Below, piece by piece: positions 49,685 to 61,470 of a DNA stretch of 64,000 nucleotides (the stretch's first letter is position 1; the number at the start of each line of letters is the position of its first letter). The DNA is from Icerya purchasi (lineage: Eukaryota; Arthropoda; Insecta; Hemiptera; Monophlebidae), in the NCBI GenBank assembly GCA_039619475.1, contig CM077115.1, positions 413,920,557 to 413,984,556 of the forward strand, written 5' to 3'. Below the pieces are notes generated by a model that was not told the DNA's origin, made no database searches, and saw only the letters and a program-made list of their open reading frames with translations. Both the position numbers and the translations under genes were made by a program.

Positions 49685-50345
49685 CTTTGTTTTCTTGTTA
49701 TTCGAGTTTTTTGCCTGTACGGTAACTTTACATTATTGCTATTAAATTCAAGTAATCTATAATAGTAATAGAGATATTTTTCGTTGTTTTCTTCCACCAA
49801 GTTGATCTAGAGTCGCTTCGCTTCCAATGAAGTATATAGTGTAAGTTTCAAACGCCTTTTCTGAATTTTACCTATTTTATTGATTTCCGTTTTCTTGATC
49901 TCTCCCCATATTTGCATTCCATATGGAATTTTAAACCCTCATTATTGCATTATCGTAGTGTTCCATACGATAGCACCTGCTTTAATTTATATAATACTGG
50001 AATTGACAATTACAAAAATAATTTTATATTTTAATAAAAAAGTAATTAACTTTTAAAAGTGACGCATTAAAACATCACACCAGTTAACATTTTATGTAAA
50101 CAATAGGTATTAATAATTAATTTAAAAAAAAAAAAAAGGTAAAAGAACAACGAAACTTAAAATTGTGTATAGTTTTCAAATTTGCCACATTAATTTTACA
50201 TATTGTATTAAAACTAATTTAGCCTGCCTACGCTTAGGCGGCAAGTGAAATTCTGAATTAGCTGGAAAAAGATATAATTTTACATTTGCGAACGTTCTAA
50301 TCGGAATCGAGAACTAAAATTTAGTGCATAAGCGGTTTTACTATA

Positions 50346-50457
50346 TATTTTATTTATTCATTTATTTATTTATTCATTTATTTATTTATTACATTTATTT
50401 ATTTATTCATTTATTTATTTATTCATTTATTTATTTATTCATTTATTTATTTATTCA
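50346..50457. repeat. 12-bp minisatellite (TTTATTTATTCA)n
   Basis: About nine tandem copies of a TTTATTTATTCA unit, with one variant (TTACATTTA) in the middle. Confidence 0.92.
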
Positions 50458-53400
50458 GTAGCCATTACAATGATACGAAAAAGGTGTATCATTACATTTG
50501 AAAATTAGGTATAACTAAAAGACCACATTTCGAGCAGAAGCCTTCTTCATCAGCCTTGTCTATTGAGCAATTTTCCACAATGTCGTTTATGTAAGAATTT
50601 TATTCATCATCCCACCTTAAATATTATCTAGCCCTTTTTCTTTTTCCCATTATATAGCAATTTTTTAAACAATTTTAAAATTTCCGTAACTACTCGCGTC
50701 GCAAATAATTCGCTGGAAAAATATGTCCTTCGTTATCCAGTGCTATCCGCGAAACTGATTTCGAAATTCCTTTTTAGCCTTTATCCTTTTAAATTACCGT
50801 TGTAAAAACTCGGTATTGCTCCGCTGTTAAATCTATCTTTAATTTTCAGGAAGAATTTTTTAACGATTATTTCCCTTTGGTTCGGCCAAACCACGAATTA
50901 CAATTTCTCTGCGCATGAAGAAGTTTTTGAATTTTGTGTTTTTGTTAAACTTTCTTATTCGTTACTTTAAATTATAGCCAGCTACCGCGGTGTATTAAAC
51001 AGTGGTGTTTCGTTCGCGTATTCGAATCTCACAGCCACACATTAAAATTTCCCTCGTGCAGGGTTAATGTCCATAGTTAATAAGACCAAAAAGAAAAAAA
51101 GGAGAAATCATTAGAATACGCGATGATATTGAATTGTGGTTTTTCACTTCTAATTTGTTTTTAATTAAGAATATTGTAATACGTTTTTCTACTTCCAACT
51201 TTGACGATAAAAATATTGCAGAGCTGATATGACGATGTTCTGTCGCAATTTATCGTTCACCGGATTTTATAAACTAGATATCATTGTCAGACACACAGTG
51301 CCTTAAGAATGAACAGACAAGACTTTTTATGTAGATTATATAGCATTTAATAAATAACTGATTTTTGCGTTACGCCCTTTTCGAAATTTATCTGCCTATT
51401 GTTATTATTGTTAAACAGTTTTTTGTGAATTACATAAGTTTTATATAATCTTACATTATTTAAATATTTCACGCAACTGTAGAATTTGAAACTTTTTATA
51501 AAGACAGTGAAATATTTTATTTTATTTCATTTTTCCGGTAACGTTAGGACGATACTTTGACACATTCAACTTAGTACGAGAGAAATGTAAGTGAAATTAA
51601 TTTTGTTTGCACATCGATATTAAATTGTACATTTTTCAGAGGTGGATTTTTTTTTTTTTGTAAATCGGCTCCCATGACGTAATTTCGAAAAGGCAGAGCC
51701 GTTCGACTAAAATATCCCGCTGCCCTACGCATTGACACATCCACAAATTTCACTTGCGCTCGGATTAATATTCACAAGTGACGCAACCGAGAAAAGGCAA
51801 AAAAAACGCATCTTTTAGATTTTTAACAATTTTCTTTTTCGAGTTTTCGGTATTTCTCTACCTGTTAGAATTTTATTGTTAGATTTCTTTAATTTTTCCA
51901 TTTTTAGGCTCAACAACGATGGACTTTATTCTGCGTATATTTCCAATGTGCGGCAGTCGGATATCAAGTTCTTTCCGAACAAAACACCGCTGCCTCGCCG
52001 ACTATGCTAGCCTGCTTTTATTGCCGGATCACCCTTAAATTGTTACTATTTTTAATTACAACTGACAGAAATATAAAACAGATAAGCGAAAAGAAAGTTC
52101 ACCATAAATGGAATTCTTACTTAAAAAATTTATACTTATTTTTTTTTTATTAATAAAGTACTATTTCAACGTTAGTTTATCACTTTCGCAAATAGACTGC
52201 CGATCCACCGACCACACCGAAATTCCAAACTTTTATTAACCATTAGTAGACTTTGACACGCCGAGCAAACCCTAAACTTTGTGAAAAAAATAAAAAAATA
52301 GATAGGAAGAAATGAAACGCAAAAAAAAAAAAAAGGAAAAAAAAAAAGAAATTTGTTGAAACTAATTTGAACCTGAAATACGGAAGAAGCCAATGTGTGC
52401 CTGATGTAGTACTGAATTATTTCTTCTTCGTAAATCGTATTAATTGGTAAAACGTGGGATTACATGGCGCGTCGCGCAATTCAATTTCGGTGGACACATT
52501 TAATAATAAAAGAAAAACAACAACAAAAAAAAAAGCGGTTAAAAAAAGGTACCACGAAAAATCTGGAAGACCGCGATAACATCGATAACAATTGTACGCA
52601 CAACAGGTTCTATTGAAATGCTAATAAACGATCGATCACATGTGGTGACAATGAATCACCACATCTATAGCGGCCTGGGGAATTCCCACCGGGAATAATA
52701 ATTGTAACGAACAAAATCACATCGTTTTAAAATTTATAATTAAAATTAACTTAACACTTATTTATTAGCGTAGAATTTTGTAAATATCTCCGTAATAGTA
52801 AATTAAAATTTTTAAAAGAAAAAAAGTAATTTTTTCATTCAGTATACAATAGTTTAATCACAAATGTATAGTATTTTTTTTTTTTTTTTTAAATTGATAG
52901 CAAATGACTACATTAATTATTCTAAAATTATTCTTTCATTTTTAAATTAAATTATTCGTAACTGAAATTATTTGTAAGTTAAATTATAATTCATATGAAG
53001 AATGGCTGTCCGATTTTAGCTTTTGAATTTTTAGCCATCCACATTGTTGACTAAATTTGAAATATTTTAAATACTTTAAAATATTTTAAGACCAATAAAT
53101 TCGGTAAAATATTTCAAAAATTTTGAAATATAAAAGAACAGCAAATTTGGATTATTTTCAACAAAATTAATATTTTTATTTAATTTTCGATGAAATATGA
53201 ACTAAATTGAGATGAACTAAAAGGTAGCGATGACGTGCGTATCACTACGAACTGTAAAGACGTAAAACGAAACGAACTGGTGCTGCGTAATTAAATATTT
53301 ACCCCTGTTGTCTCTTGTAAACTACCGCTTTCATTTTTCTCTCTTCTTTAATAGCAAAGCACGATTCGCCGTCAAAATCTCAATATGCTCTCTGTAAGTA

Positions 53401-53698
53401 GTGTCGTTTGGAGTTTCGCCGCTAGGATAAAAAATATACTCCAAAATAAGCGTATATTTTCCGAATTATGTATAATAAAAAAGCCAAAAATAAACGAAAG
53501 ACAGCGTAATTAATTTCTTTATCCAGTAGCGGGGAAAACAGTTACACGAATTTTAATGAATGCCGGAAATATCAATATTTAATGTAACAATATAAATTTT
53601 GAAAATTCTTATAATTATACAAAAAATAAAAGCTTCGAGTTTGTAACGGGGATCGACTTTGAAAAAACCGATCGTGTTCCAAAAATCTAAATAATACC

Positions 53699-53753
53699 AA
53701 AAAAAAAAAAGAAAAAAAGAAAAAAAGAAAAAAAGAAAAAAAGAAAAAAAAAA
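53699..53753. repeat. (AAAAAAAG)n purine tract
   Basis: Tandem octamers A7G, six or so, between longer A runs. Confidence 0.9.
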
Positions 53754-54149
53754 GGCATAAAAAAAAACAAAAAACAATGCAACGACACGGTAAACGGTGT
53801 ATTTTATCCGACAGCGGAATGGCAATTCACCGGTAAAATTTACAACATAATCATCCGAATTATCGTCATTACTTAAATTATGAAAATTCTCGTACATGTA
53901 AATTACGAGTCATCAATTTGAATAACGCGCAAGTTAGAACATTTCTTTAACAATTGTTTTCATTACTTTTATTTATTTATTGGTTTATTTATGGTCGCTT
54001 TGTAACAACTAGGTTTTTAGCGACCACTATATACATACATATATGTATGTATGTAAGTTTTACAGAATTCCAAATTAGTTAATTATATATTAATTAAACA
54101 AGAGAAAACATTTAATTAAATGAAGCTAATTGCATTTACGGATTTAATG

Positions 54150-55420
54150 TATTAGTCTCGAGGCAGTTTTTTGTGCTTCCGAGTGTGTCATTGATGGATT
54201 CCAGGATGTTGAACTGTTCTCTAGTTGTCCTGAGGGGGCGACATTCTATTAAAATGTGACGTACATCAAGGTTTTGGTCACACAGTGTGGGCATTTTTGT
54301 GGCTTCTCTTTAATTATATGATAGATGTACGACGTTCTGATGTGGCCAGTTCCTAAGTCTGGTAATTATACATTGGTCTGATAGATTAGTTGGAATCATT
54401 GGTCTTGTTCAGTGTATATCTTGTCTTGCCGAATGGAGCTTAGAGCTGATGGCTTGCCACCTCTTGTTCTAGTGGTTTTTCACATTTTTGTGGATTCTTC
54501 TTCTTTGCTTCATGGAGTTGGACTGGTATAATCTTCTTGGGGTTTAGGCATGGTTGAAGCCGTTTTGGCTAAAGTATCGGCTCTTTCATTGTCTGGGGTC
54601 CCTTGGTGTGCCGGTATCCGTAGTAGTATAAGACTTGTTCCTCAAGTTTGAAAATTATTGATTAAGACTTGTACTGATTGGACTAGTGGATTTTTGTTAC
54701 TATAGATTTTTTTGGGGCTGTTAAACTAGACAGTCAATCAGAGCATATGACGTATTTGGTGCCGCGGGACCACATTTTCTAAGGCTTGGAATATAGCATA
54801 TAACTTAACAGCTACAGATTGAGAATTGACTAGGAAGCCTGGTCGATATGCAGTCCTCGATCTCTGTGGTAAGTGCGAATCCTGCTTGGCCTTCTTTGAT
54901 TGATTCGTCTGTGTATAGAGGAATGTGTGGTCGTCAAATTTGATTTTGCTTTCCAGGAATAATTGTTGGTATGTGTGATTGTTAGTAACCGATCTATAGT
55001 TATGTGCTAGTTTCATAATCACATCGAGTTAACCAAGGTGACAACGTACGTTGAACTCTTTGATAAGTTGGTATCAGCGCGGTTTTTAATGTGTTTAGAT
55101 GTTCATGCAGTCTGATTTTTAGTGGTTTTGGTGGATATCTTTGGTACACGTTGTTTGCTGCATTTTATGCCAGGAAGACGTGCATAGGATTGAGAGGCAA
55201 TACTTTGATTTTTGTAGCATATATAATAGTTAGTTCCATTCTTCGATATTCAAGAGGGGCTTTTTTGGGCATCTACGAGGATGCTAGTGGTTGGAGTAGT
55301 TCGGAATGTTCCAAGACTGAGCCTGAGGGCTGTATTTTGAACCGTATCCAGTTTTTTTTGGTAGGTTTTTCATAAAAGATCGAACCGCAGTAAATTTCGG
55401 AACAAATTAGACCTTACTTT
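54150..55420 (-). pseudogene. old LINE 3' fragment: RT C-terminus, RNase H, zinc motif
   Basis: On the minus strand, in broken frames: about 55,370-55,230 reads a TVQNTALRLSLG segment followed by RTTPTTSILVDAQKAPLEYR, the conserved post-palm region of Jockey/I-group LINE reverse transcriptases; about 54,930-54,780 reads FLYTD and EGQAGFAL, the start of an RNase H domain, with the later part in another frame; about 54,320-54,190 reads QKCPHC in one frame and RHILIECRPLRTTREQF in the next, a Cys/His C-terminal motif split by a single-base shift. Endonuclease and RT palm are absent. It is more decayed than the element at 56-61 kb and belongs to a related but distinct family. Confidence 0.75.
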
Positions 55421-56019
55421 TATTTCGATGACTTCACTAGTGAAGCTTTGACACTAGAATACAAAAAGATCGCGCGCATACGTTTTCTATTATGATGTCA
55501 TTGGAGACCAGGGAAGAATCTTGAGTTACTCTTTATTAGGAAATACGAAATTATTGTTATTTAAGTGTCATTTCGATTTCCACGCTGAGGGCATATTTTA
55601 AAATTTCGTTCGGTCTCTGTTAATCCGAATCTTTATGAAATTTCACAATTAAATGCGAAAAGAAATTGCGTTATTTATAATTTTTTTTTTTACAAATAAA
55701 TTACTAATTAGTTGTCGATACTTTTAAATTTTATTTATTCGGGTTGTTATTTTTTGTGTAAAATTTTTAATAATGACAAAGGTAAATGACTAAACACGAG
55801 AGAATATATTTGGTGTATTACTAAACCGTAATGATCACCAGATGGTTACGTTAGACTTACTGCGGTGCACGTTAGCCGTGATTGCTAAACCTATTCCTGT
55901 TACCTCGATAGTGTGGTTAATTTATTTTTTCAATACGTGATGAGAGATTTTTAATGATATCTAGAAATATACCGGAATAAATTATTCATCTCAATTATAA
56001 TTTATTATCACAACTCTAC

Positions 56020-56023
<4 letters not shown>
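55421..56023. other. noncoding spacer between two LINEs
   Basis: AT-rich, nothing recognised. It ends with AACTCTACAGAG just before the poly(T) of the next LINE; no convincing target-site duplication of this was found beyond the LINE's other end. Confidence 0.5.

Positions 56024-56054
<31 letters not shown>
56024..56054 (-). repeat. poly(A) tail of the LINE (T31 on plus strand)
   Basis: 31 uninterrupted T, directly beyond the LINE 3' UTR, marking its 3' end and orientation. Confidence 0.92.
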
Positions 56055-56055
<1 letters not shown>

Positions 56056-56127
56056 TGAAAGCAACATCCTGTACCGTGTTTAACTGCTGTGGCTATTACA
56101 GTATACGAGGGTGCTCAGTATTTGTTT

Positions 56128-57835
56128 TTATAGATATCTGATTATTCCGCTAGTTCTGATAAATTGTGTTATGGATAAAATTGCATCGGGGGAATTCTCA
56201 AGAATGTTGGTGACTGTTTTGTTATTAATTGAAGGGGGCCGGTGAGGTGATAATGCTGGACAGTCGCATAGTATATGAGGAGTTGAGGGAGCAACATCTT
56301 GGCCACAGAAAGGACAATTCGTAGGAGAGGGGTTTCTTTGCAAAATAAAATTATGCGACATGGCCGTATGGCCTATGCGCAAGCGGCTAAGTGCACAGAA
56401 ATCTCTGCGGGAAATGTTTTTTTCTGGCCACCATGGTTCCGTTGAGGGTTTAATTAACCTCGAGAAAGTCTGACACGAGGACCAATGGGTTTTCCATAAG
56501 GACGTGAGATTATTGAAGATTATGTTCGAGAGATAAGGTGGAGGTGGACTGTTACTAGGCGAGGGGCAATATATTTCTGCTCGGGCGGATGTATCGACGC
56601 GTTCATTTCCAGGAATCCCTGCATGGCTGGGCGCCCACAGAAAGGATACGGAGCACTGTCTCTTAATAAGTTCGTATAATACCTGCTGGGTTCGAATTGC
56701 TACAGGATGTTTGGTGAGGGGATTAGAAATTGTCAATAAGGCCGCGGATGAATCAGATACCAGCAGGGCTTTCTGTGAAGTAGGCTCTGTAGAAAGAAAA
56801 TATTCCAAACAGAAAAATACTCCATATATATTTCAGCATCCAGTACCGAGCAATTGTCATTCAGTCGAATGCTTCGAATCACGTCGCAGACTTCAAAGGA
56901 ACAGGCGGTTGGGGAAGAAGTAGCCTCTGGGGTAGCCTTGGCAGCATCCGTGTAGAAAAAGAGGCGGTCGGGGTATTTTTGCATTGTTGCTGCTGTCAAC
57001 TGAACGATATTCGGGTGCAGGGGTTTATTATACTTCGTCGGGGAAAAGTTAACATCAATGTTTAAAGGGGCCCACGGCGGAATCATGATGTTAGGAGCTA
57101 GGTTAGGGAAAGGGATTACGCTCACGTTGTGCTGCGATAGGAGAGCCAGGATTTCTGGGAGAGGGTCATTAGGGAACTCTGGGGTGTTGGGGAGGTCATT
57201 TGTGTCAATAGGACAGGCGCGTTTCTCACGGTGGTAATAATAGGTTCGGAAATACTTTAGTGGGGGAGTGCCTAACAAGGCACACAAACTTACAGACGGG
57301 GAAGTTCTATGTGCGCCAAGTATCGTGCGGAGCGCCGTGTGGTGTATTGAATCAAGGGATTTAAGTAAAGAGGGACTGGCTGACGCATACGCCTGGGACC
57401 CGTAGTTTATTCTGGAGATGACTAAGGATTTGTATATGGAGAAGAGAGTTTTCGGAGGTACATTATACTTTGTGTTTGATACATATTTAAGAATAGATAG
57501 GAATTTATGACATTTAACTTTAAGATTGGATATGTGGGATCGCCAAGTTAGCTTTTGATCGAACAGTAGTCCAAGGAAAGTAGCAGTAGGGTGGAAATGA
57601 AGTGAGGAATTTTCTAGATTGAGGCGGATGCTGGAAGAGTTTTGACGTCCCCTATAGAAATCAACACAGATAGACATAGATGGAGAAAACACAAGACCAT
57701 TATTGTTACACCAGGATTGTAGTTTTGAAATAGTTTTTTGTAGGATTTTTTGAGCATTTGCTGGAAAACTAGCAGACAGGGAAATGTTCAAGTCGTCAAA
57801 GTAGGAGCCGAGCGTTTACAATTACAATCATTTAT
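56128..57835 (-). pseudogene. LINE ORF2 part 2: RT C-terminus, RNase H, Cys/His motif
   Basis: The frame from the YFDD box runs to 56,733 with the RT thumb region (LGLLFDQKLTW, INYGSQAYASAS, LGAHRTSPSVSLCALLGTPPLKY) and the start of RNase H (FYTDAAK, catalytic Asp; LDAEIY, catalytic Glu). Near 56,790-56,808 the frame shifts; the rest continues as LVSDSSAAL (third acidic residue), WAPSHAGIPGNERVD (fourth) and a C-terminal CPFCGQDVAPSTPHILCDCP Cys/His motif, stopping at 56,128. All four RNase H residues are present but split between frames. Apparent starts at 57,791 and 56,808 are artefacts of the shifts. Confidence 0.85.
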
Positions 57836-59815
57836 ATCGTTAATATAAAAAATAAACAAGGTTGCACTAAGGGCAGATCCTTGTGGTAAGCCATTCTCAG
57901 TTTGAATGGTGCTCGATGTTGACGAACCAATCTTAACATGGAACGTTCTGTTTGTTAAAAAATTATTCAGATACTTGGCCATGTTTCCACTTATACCAGC
58001 TGTTGTCAGCTTGGATAAGAGGCCGTATCGCCATACTCTGTCGAACGCCTTTTCTATATCGAAAAAGACGGAGTATACATGTTGGCGTCTGTGAAATGCT
58101 GTTAATATTTGCCTTTGTAGGCTCAGCAGATGATTAACTGCAGTACGCTTCTTACGCTCTCCTTCTTGTGACGAGGATAGGAGATTATTCTGTTCAAGGA
58201 AGAAAAGGAGACGCCGATTAACCATTTTTTCCAGCGTTTTTACGAGGACACTTATGAGGGATATAGGCCTGTAGTTTTGTGGAAAAAGAGGATCTTTATT
58301 TTGCTTCAGAATAGGAATAACAACTGCTAATTTCCATGGCTCAGGGATCGATCCGGAGAACCATATTTGGTTATAGATATGTAAGAGGAAGTTTTTCGCT
58401 GACGGAGGTAAGTGTTTTAACATATAAGGATGGATGGAATCGGGCCCAGGCGCGCTGTTTGCAGTATGGTACTGGAGTTGATAGTCTAGTTCGGAAATGG
58501 TGAAATGGCAATTGTAGGAAAGTGAGGAGTCAGAGATGATAGTTATTGGTTGTTGTTCCGTGGAATATTTCTTTAAAGAGAAAGCAGACGAATATGACGA
58601 TGAGGATGACTCCATTGCAAAATGATTCGCAAAAGCATTTGCGACTTCCAACGGATCAGATAACATGGAACCATTCTGGTTTATCGAAAAGGAAGGGGTC
58701 GCACGATTAATACCGTTCAGTGCCTTAATTTTGTGCCAAATATTGTGACTAGAAGTATTTATGGAGATTGAATGCATAAATTTCTGCCAAGATTCCTGTT
58801 TTTTGCGCCTAATGAGGCTCCTCGCAGCTGCACGGCGTTTTTTAAATTCGATCAAATCAGGATATAAGCCTGTTGATTTAAACTTCCTAAGGGCATGTTT
58901 ACGTTGGCGTATGGCTGTTCCTATTTCGAGGCACCACCATGGGACCCGTCGAGATCTGTTTGTTGGGACAAACCTAGGAATGGATGCTAGAGCAGCATTC
59001 GTAATAGCGTCGATAAAGGAGTTGATGTTCTCTGATAAAGATTCGGATGGCTCGCTGGGAACGTTTACTTTAACTGAAAAAATATCCCAATTCGCCTTGT
59101 GGAATAGAAATTGAGGCTTAGGTGGGGGGGTTTGGGTAGGGAGGGCTTTGGACGGGCATATGAGTATAGGAAAATGGTCGCTAGAGCATAAGTCCTGTAG
59201 CACAAAAGTGCTCAAGTGAGGGAAGATGGAAGTGGAAACAAGTTGTAGGTCGATTGTTGAGAATGTATTATGGGACAGATTGAAATGGGTGTAACCTGGG
59301 GACGGAAGCAGTATCATATCGTTATCTAGGACCAGTTTATTGATGACAGAGCCATGTCTGTTTTCCAGTGTTGCTCCCCACAAAGGTGAGTGGGCATTAA
59401 AATCACCGAGTAATATTAGTGGCGGGCTGACCTGTGATAGTACTGACTGAAACATATCTGCAGTAATTATATAATTCGGAGGCACATAGCAGTTACATAG
59501 AGTTATCGGGGTGGCAGATATCTGAGGAAGATGGACGGCCACTGCAATCATTTGTAAGGGGGTACTAAAATTCAACTGTGTTGCTGGGACAGAGGAGTGG
59601 ACCATAATGGTAACCCCTCCATTTGCTCTAAACCCTTGATCATTGCTGAAAGTGAATAGGGAGTAGTTTTGTAGGGCTGGGTTATCTGTGGGCTTCAAAT
59701 GAGTTTCCTGTAGACATACCACAGCAGGGAAGTGATTTGCAATAAGCAGCTTTAATTCAGCAAGTTGAGGGAAGAATCCTCGACAGTTCCACTGCAGGAT
59801 AATGTTACGAACCAT
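57788..59815 (-). pseudogene. LINE ORF2 part 1: endonuclease and reverse transcriptase
   Basis: I choose ATG 59,815 (MVRNIILQWNCRG); the frame is open two codons further up. Apurinic-type endonuclease: QWNCRG (residue about 8), LQETHLKP with catalytic Glu, LLGDFNAHSPLWG, TIDLQLVS and SSDHFPIL (Asp-His). Reverse transcriptase: NYRPISLISV (about residue 510), FFDIEKAFDRVW with the first catalytic Asp, GLPQGSALSATLF. The frame ends at 57,788 just after YINDIND. The catalytic YFDD is present at about 57,797-57,808 in the next frame, so one base has been lost or gained between about 57,809 and 57,835. All endonuclease residues appear intact. Confidence 0.88.
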
Positions 59816-59840
59816 GACCACTATTAGCTTTCAAATATGT

Positions 59841-61422
59841 TTAGTCTGCTGTTTGATCTGAATCCGACTGTCTAGCAAGTTTGTTGATTAGCTTAGTGAA
59901 ACGTGTCTTCATTGATCGGTTTTGAAGTAAGGAGTAATTATCTGAGAGCATGTGAATAAATCCATCTATGTCTTCAGTGATGTTGGCTACTATACTCGCC
60001 GGGTCGTGTTGTCCTTGAATCGTTTCCATTAAGGCTACGAAGTCATTAAAAGACAATGGATAGTCTTTATTGTTGATGTTGCTTTCTGCGGGCTTTAGGA
60101 GCTCAACAGTAGGCAATTTTTGTTTTTTCAGTTTTGATGGTGGAGGTTTGAAGTCCACGTTTGCTCCATTGTCTCTGGTTTCTACCGCATTTGGATGCTC
60201 TCTGTTTTCTGGTTCGTTTGTCTGCATTTGTAGAGGGAAAAGAATAGCTCTTGTGCTATTTGTAAAGTCGGGCTCCGTAGTCTTCTGAGAAGCATCAGGG
60301 GTTTGTGGGTGGAGTCGCTTAGTTGCTGCTGGGGTTTCCTCGGTGCTGACTGTTGTGTTATTTTCAAAGATAGAGGCTTGAGTGTTTTCCTCAGCGATGG
60401 CGGTTATGTTTTGCGGGGCTGGAGCGGCTTTAGTGTCTGTAGCGGGGGGAACACTATCTTCTACAGATGGGGCAATGGACGGCATGTTCTGCACACCCGT
60501 TTGGATAAATATTCGATGTTCACGTTCATTATGAACTATTAAGAAAGAGTCGGGTAAGGGTGGGAGATTGATCAACATACAGCTGCCTCCTCCAGCTGAT
60601 TATATGGTCAAACCCTGGATCATTGGGTTTAACACGGAGCAGAGAAATTGCCGAGACTAATTTTAAATTTAATATTCCCTCAAGATAGGCTTTGACAACA
60701 GAGTTTGGGATGGTTGGAGATACGTTTGATAATATAATTTTTTGAGTAGGGTTTTTTAACCTTTGACCGGCGATTGTATTATTATTTACGGTAATAACGG
60801 CTCCGTTATGAAAGAGGTTTTCTGTGATGATTTTCGATTTTAAAAAAATGAGGACTCGATTGTTGCTAATTTTGGAGCCTGCAATTATGTTTTTTGGGCC
60901 TCCTACTAGGTTTTTAAGGGCGTTAAAATAGTCTAAAGGATTCGCATTTTCGACGTATGGAAACAATACGCCTTGGTCTTCTGTAGGAAAATCGAAATCT
61001 GTTATAGGAGGGGTAGGTTTTCGAGATTTTAGTTTGTCGGAAAAAGAGATTGAGTTGGTCACGATGTTTGTGCTTGGGGATGTTTTATTTATTGCTGTTA
61101 AGTTTATTGTAGTAGCGGTTGGAGTGTGTGAAATAGGTGTATCGAGCTTGTTTTTTAAGTTTGCAGGCTTACTTGTTTCATTTGCCGTTAAATTTGTTTT
61201 TGGAAAGGCGGAAGAGTTTTGCGTGTTAGAAATATTTAGCGGAACGATCTTACTTGTGTTTGATGAAGAAGCCGCGTTTTTATTTTTCTTGTTATCGGAC
61301 GCTGCAGGTGTAACTGTCCGGCCGGTTGGTACAAAAAGAGATGCTGCTGTTGTCTTTGTAGATGTCTGCGACGTTGATAAGCTCGCTTCACCGGGCATCG
61401 TTAATTGTTTCACAGAGTTCAT
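59841..61422 (-). pseudogene. LINE ORF1 (gag-like), frameshifted
   Basis: ORF1 starts at ATG 61,422 (MNSVKQLTMPGEA). Its N-terminal half is a Ser/Thr/Asn-rich linker; residues about 150-290 (to about 60,530) carry a compact region with VLFPYVENANPLDYFNAL, and FDHIISWRRQ near the frame end, like the RNA-binding part of insect LINE ORF1 proteins. Near 60,565-60,580 the frame shifts; the next frame continues LPPLPDSFLIVHNEREHRIFI and runs to 59,841, ending in a helical domain (YPLSFNDFVALMETI, then IDGFIHMLSDN). A zinc-knuckle would be expected after HRIFI; only a hint (HAVHCPIC in another frame near 60,475) is visible, so a small deletion may have removed it. Confidence 0.75.
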
Positions 61423-61470
61423 AAATATTTACCTGGAAAGATAAAACTTTATCCCCCCCCCCCCTGAATG

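Larger units (their letters stand above)
49682..53990. other. AT-rich noncoding region
   Basis: No supported gene. Contains the minisatellite at 50,346-50,457, a SINE-like scrap near 51,000, poly-T at 52,874-52,890 and an A-rich purine tract at 53,699-53,753. A minus frame at 53,553-53,897 starts with two N-glycosylation sequons but then runs into the A/T tract; treated as unsupported. Confidence 0.55.
56024..61470 (-). mobile_element. nearly full-length LINE with RNase H (I/Jockey group)
   Basis: A minus-strand non-LTR retrotransposon of about 5.4 kb: short 5' leader, ORF1 (61,422-59,841), 25-bp gap, ORF2 (59,815-56,128) with endonuclease, reverse transcriptase, RNase H and a C-terminal Cys/His motif, a short 3' UTR (56,127-56,055) and a 31-bp poly(A) tail (T-run 56,024-56,054). 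Presence of RNase H argues for the I-like group rather than Jockey proper or R1. There are three apparent frameshifts and no internal stops in the long frames, so it is dead but young. The 5' edge is set near the C14-run at about 61,453-61,466 and is approximate. Confidence 0.88.

Noticed and set aside
50346..50457. CRISPR-like array
   Set aside because: Contiguous 12-bp minisatellite without spacers.
53553..53897. Minus-strand frame with signal-like hydrophobic segment
   Set aside because: The hydrophobic part is the translation of the A7G tract; only about the first 35 residues (with two N-glycosylation sequons) look protein-like and no splice-supported exon could be shown.
58761..59114. 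Plus-strand 117-codon frame inside the LINE
   Set aside because: It lies antisense to the endonuclease/RT frame and has no independent support.
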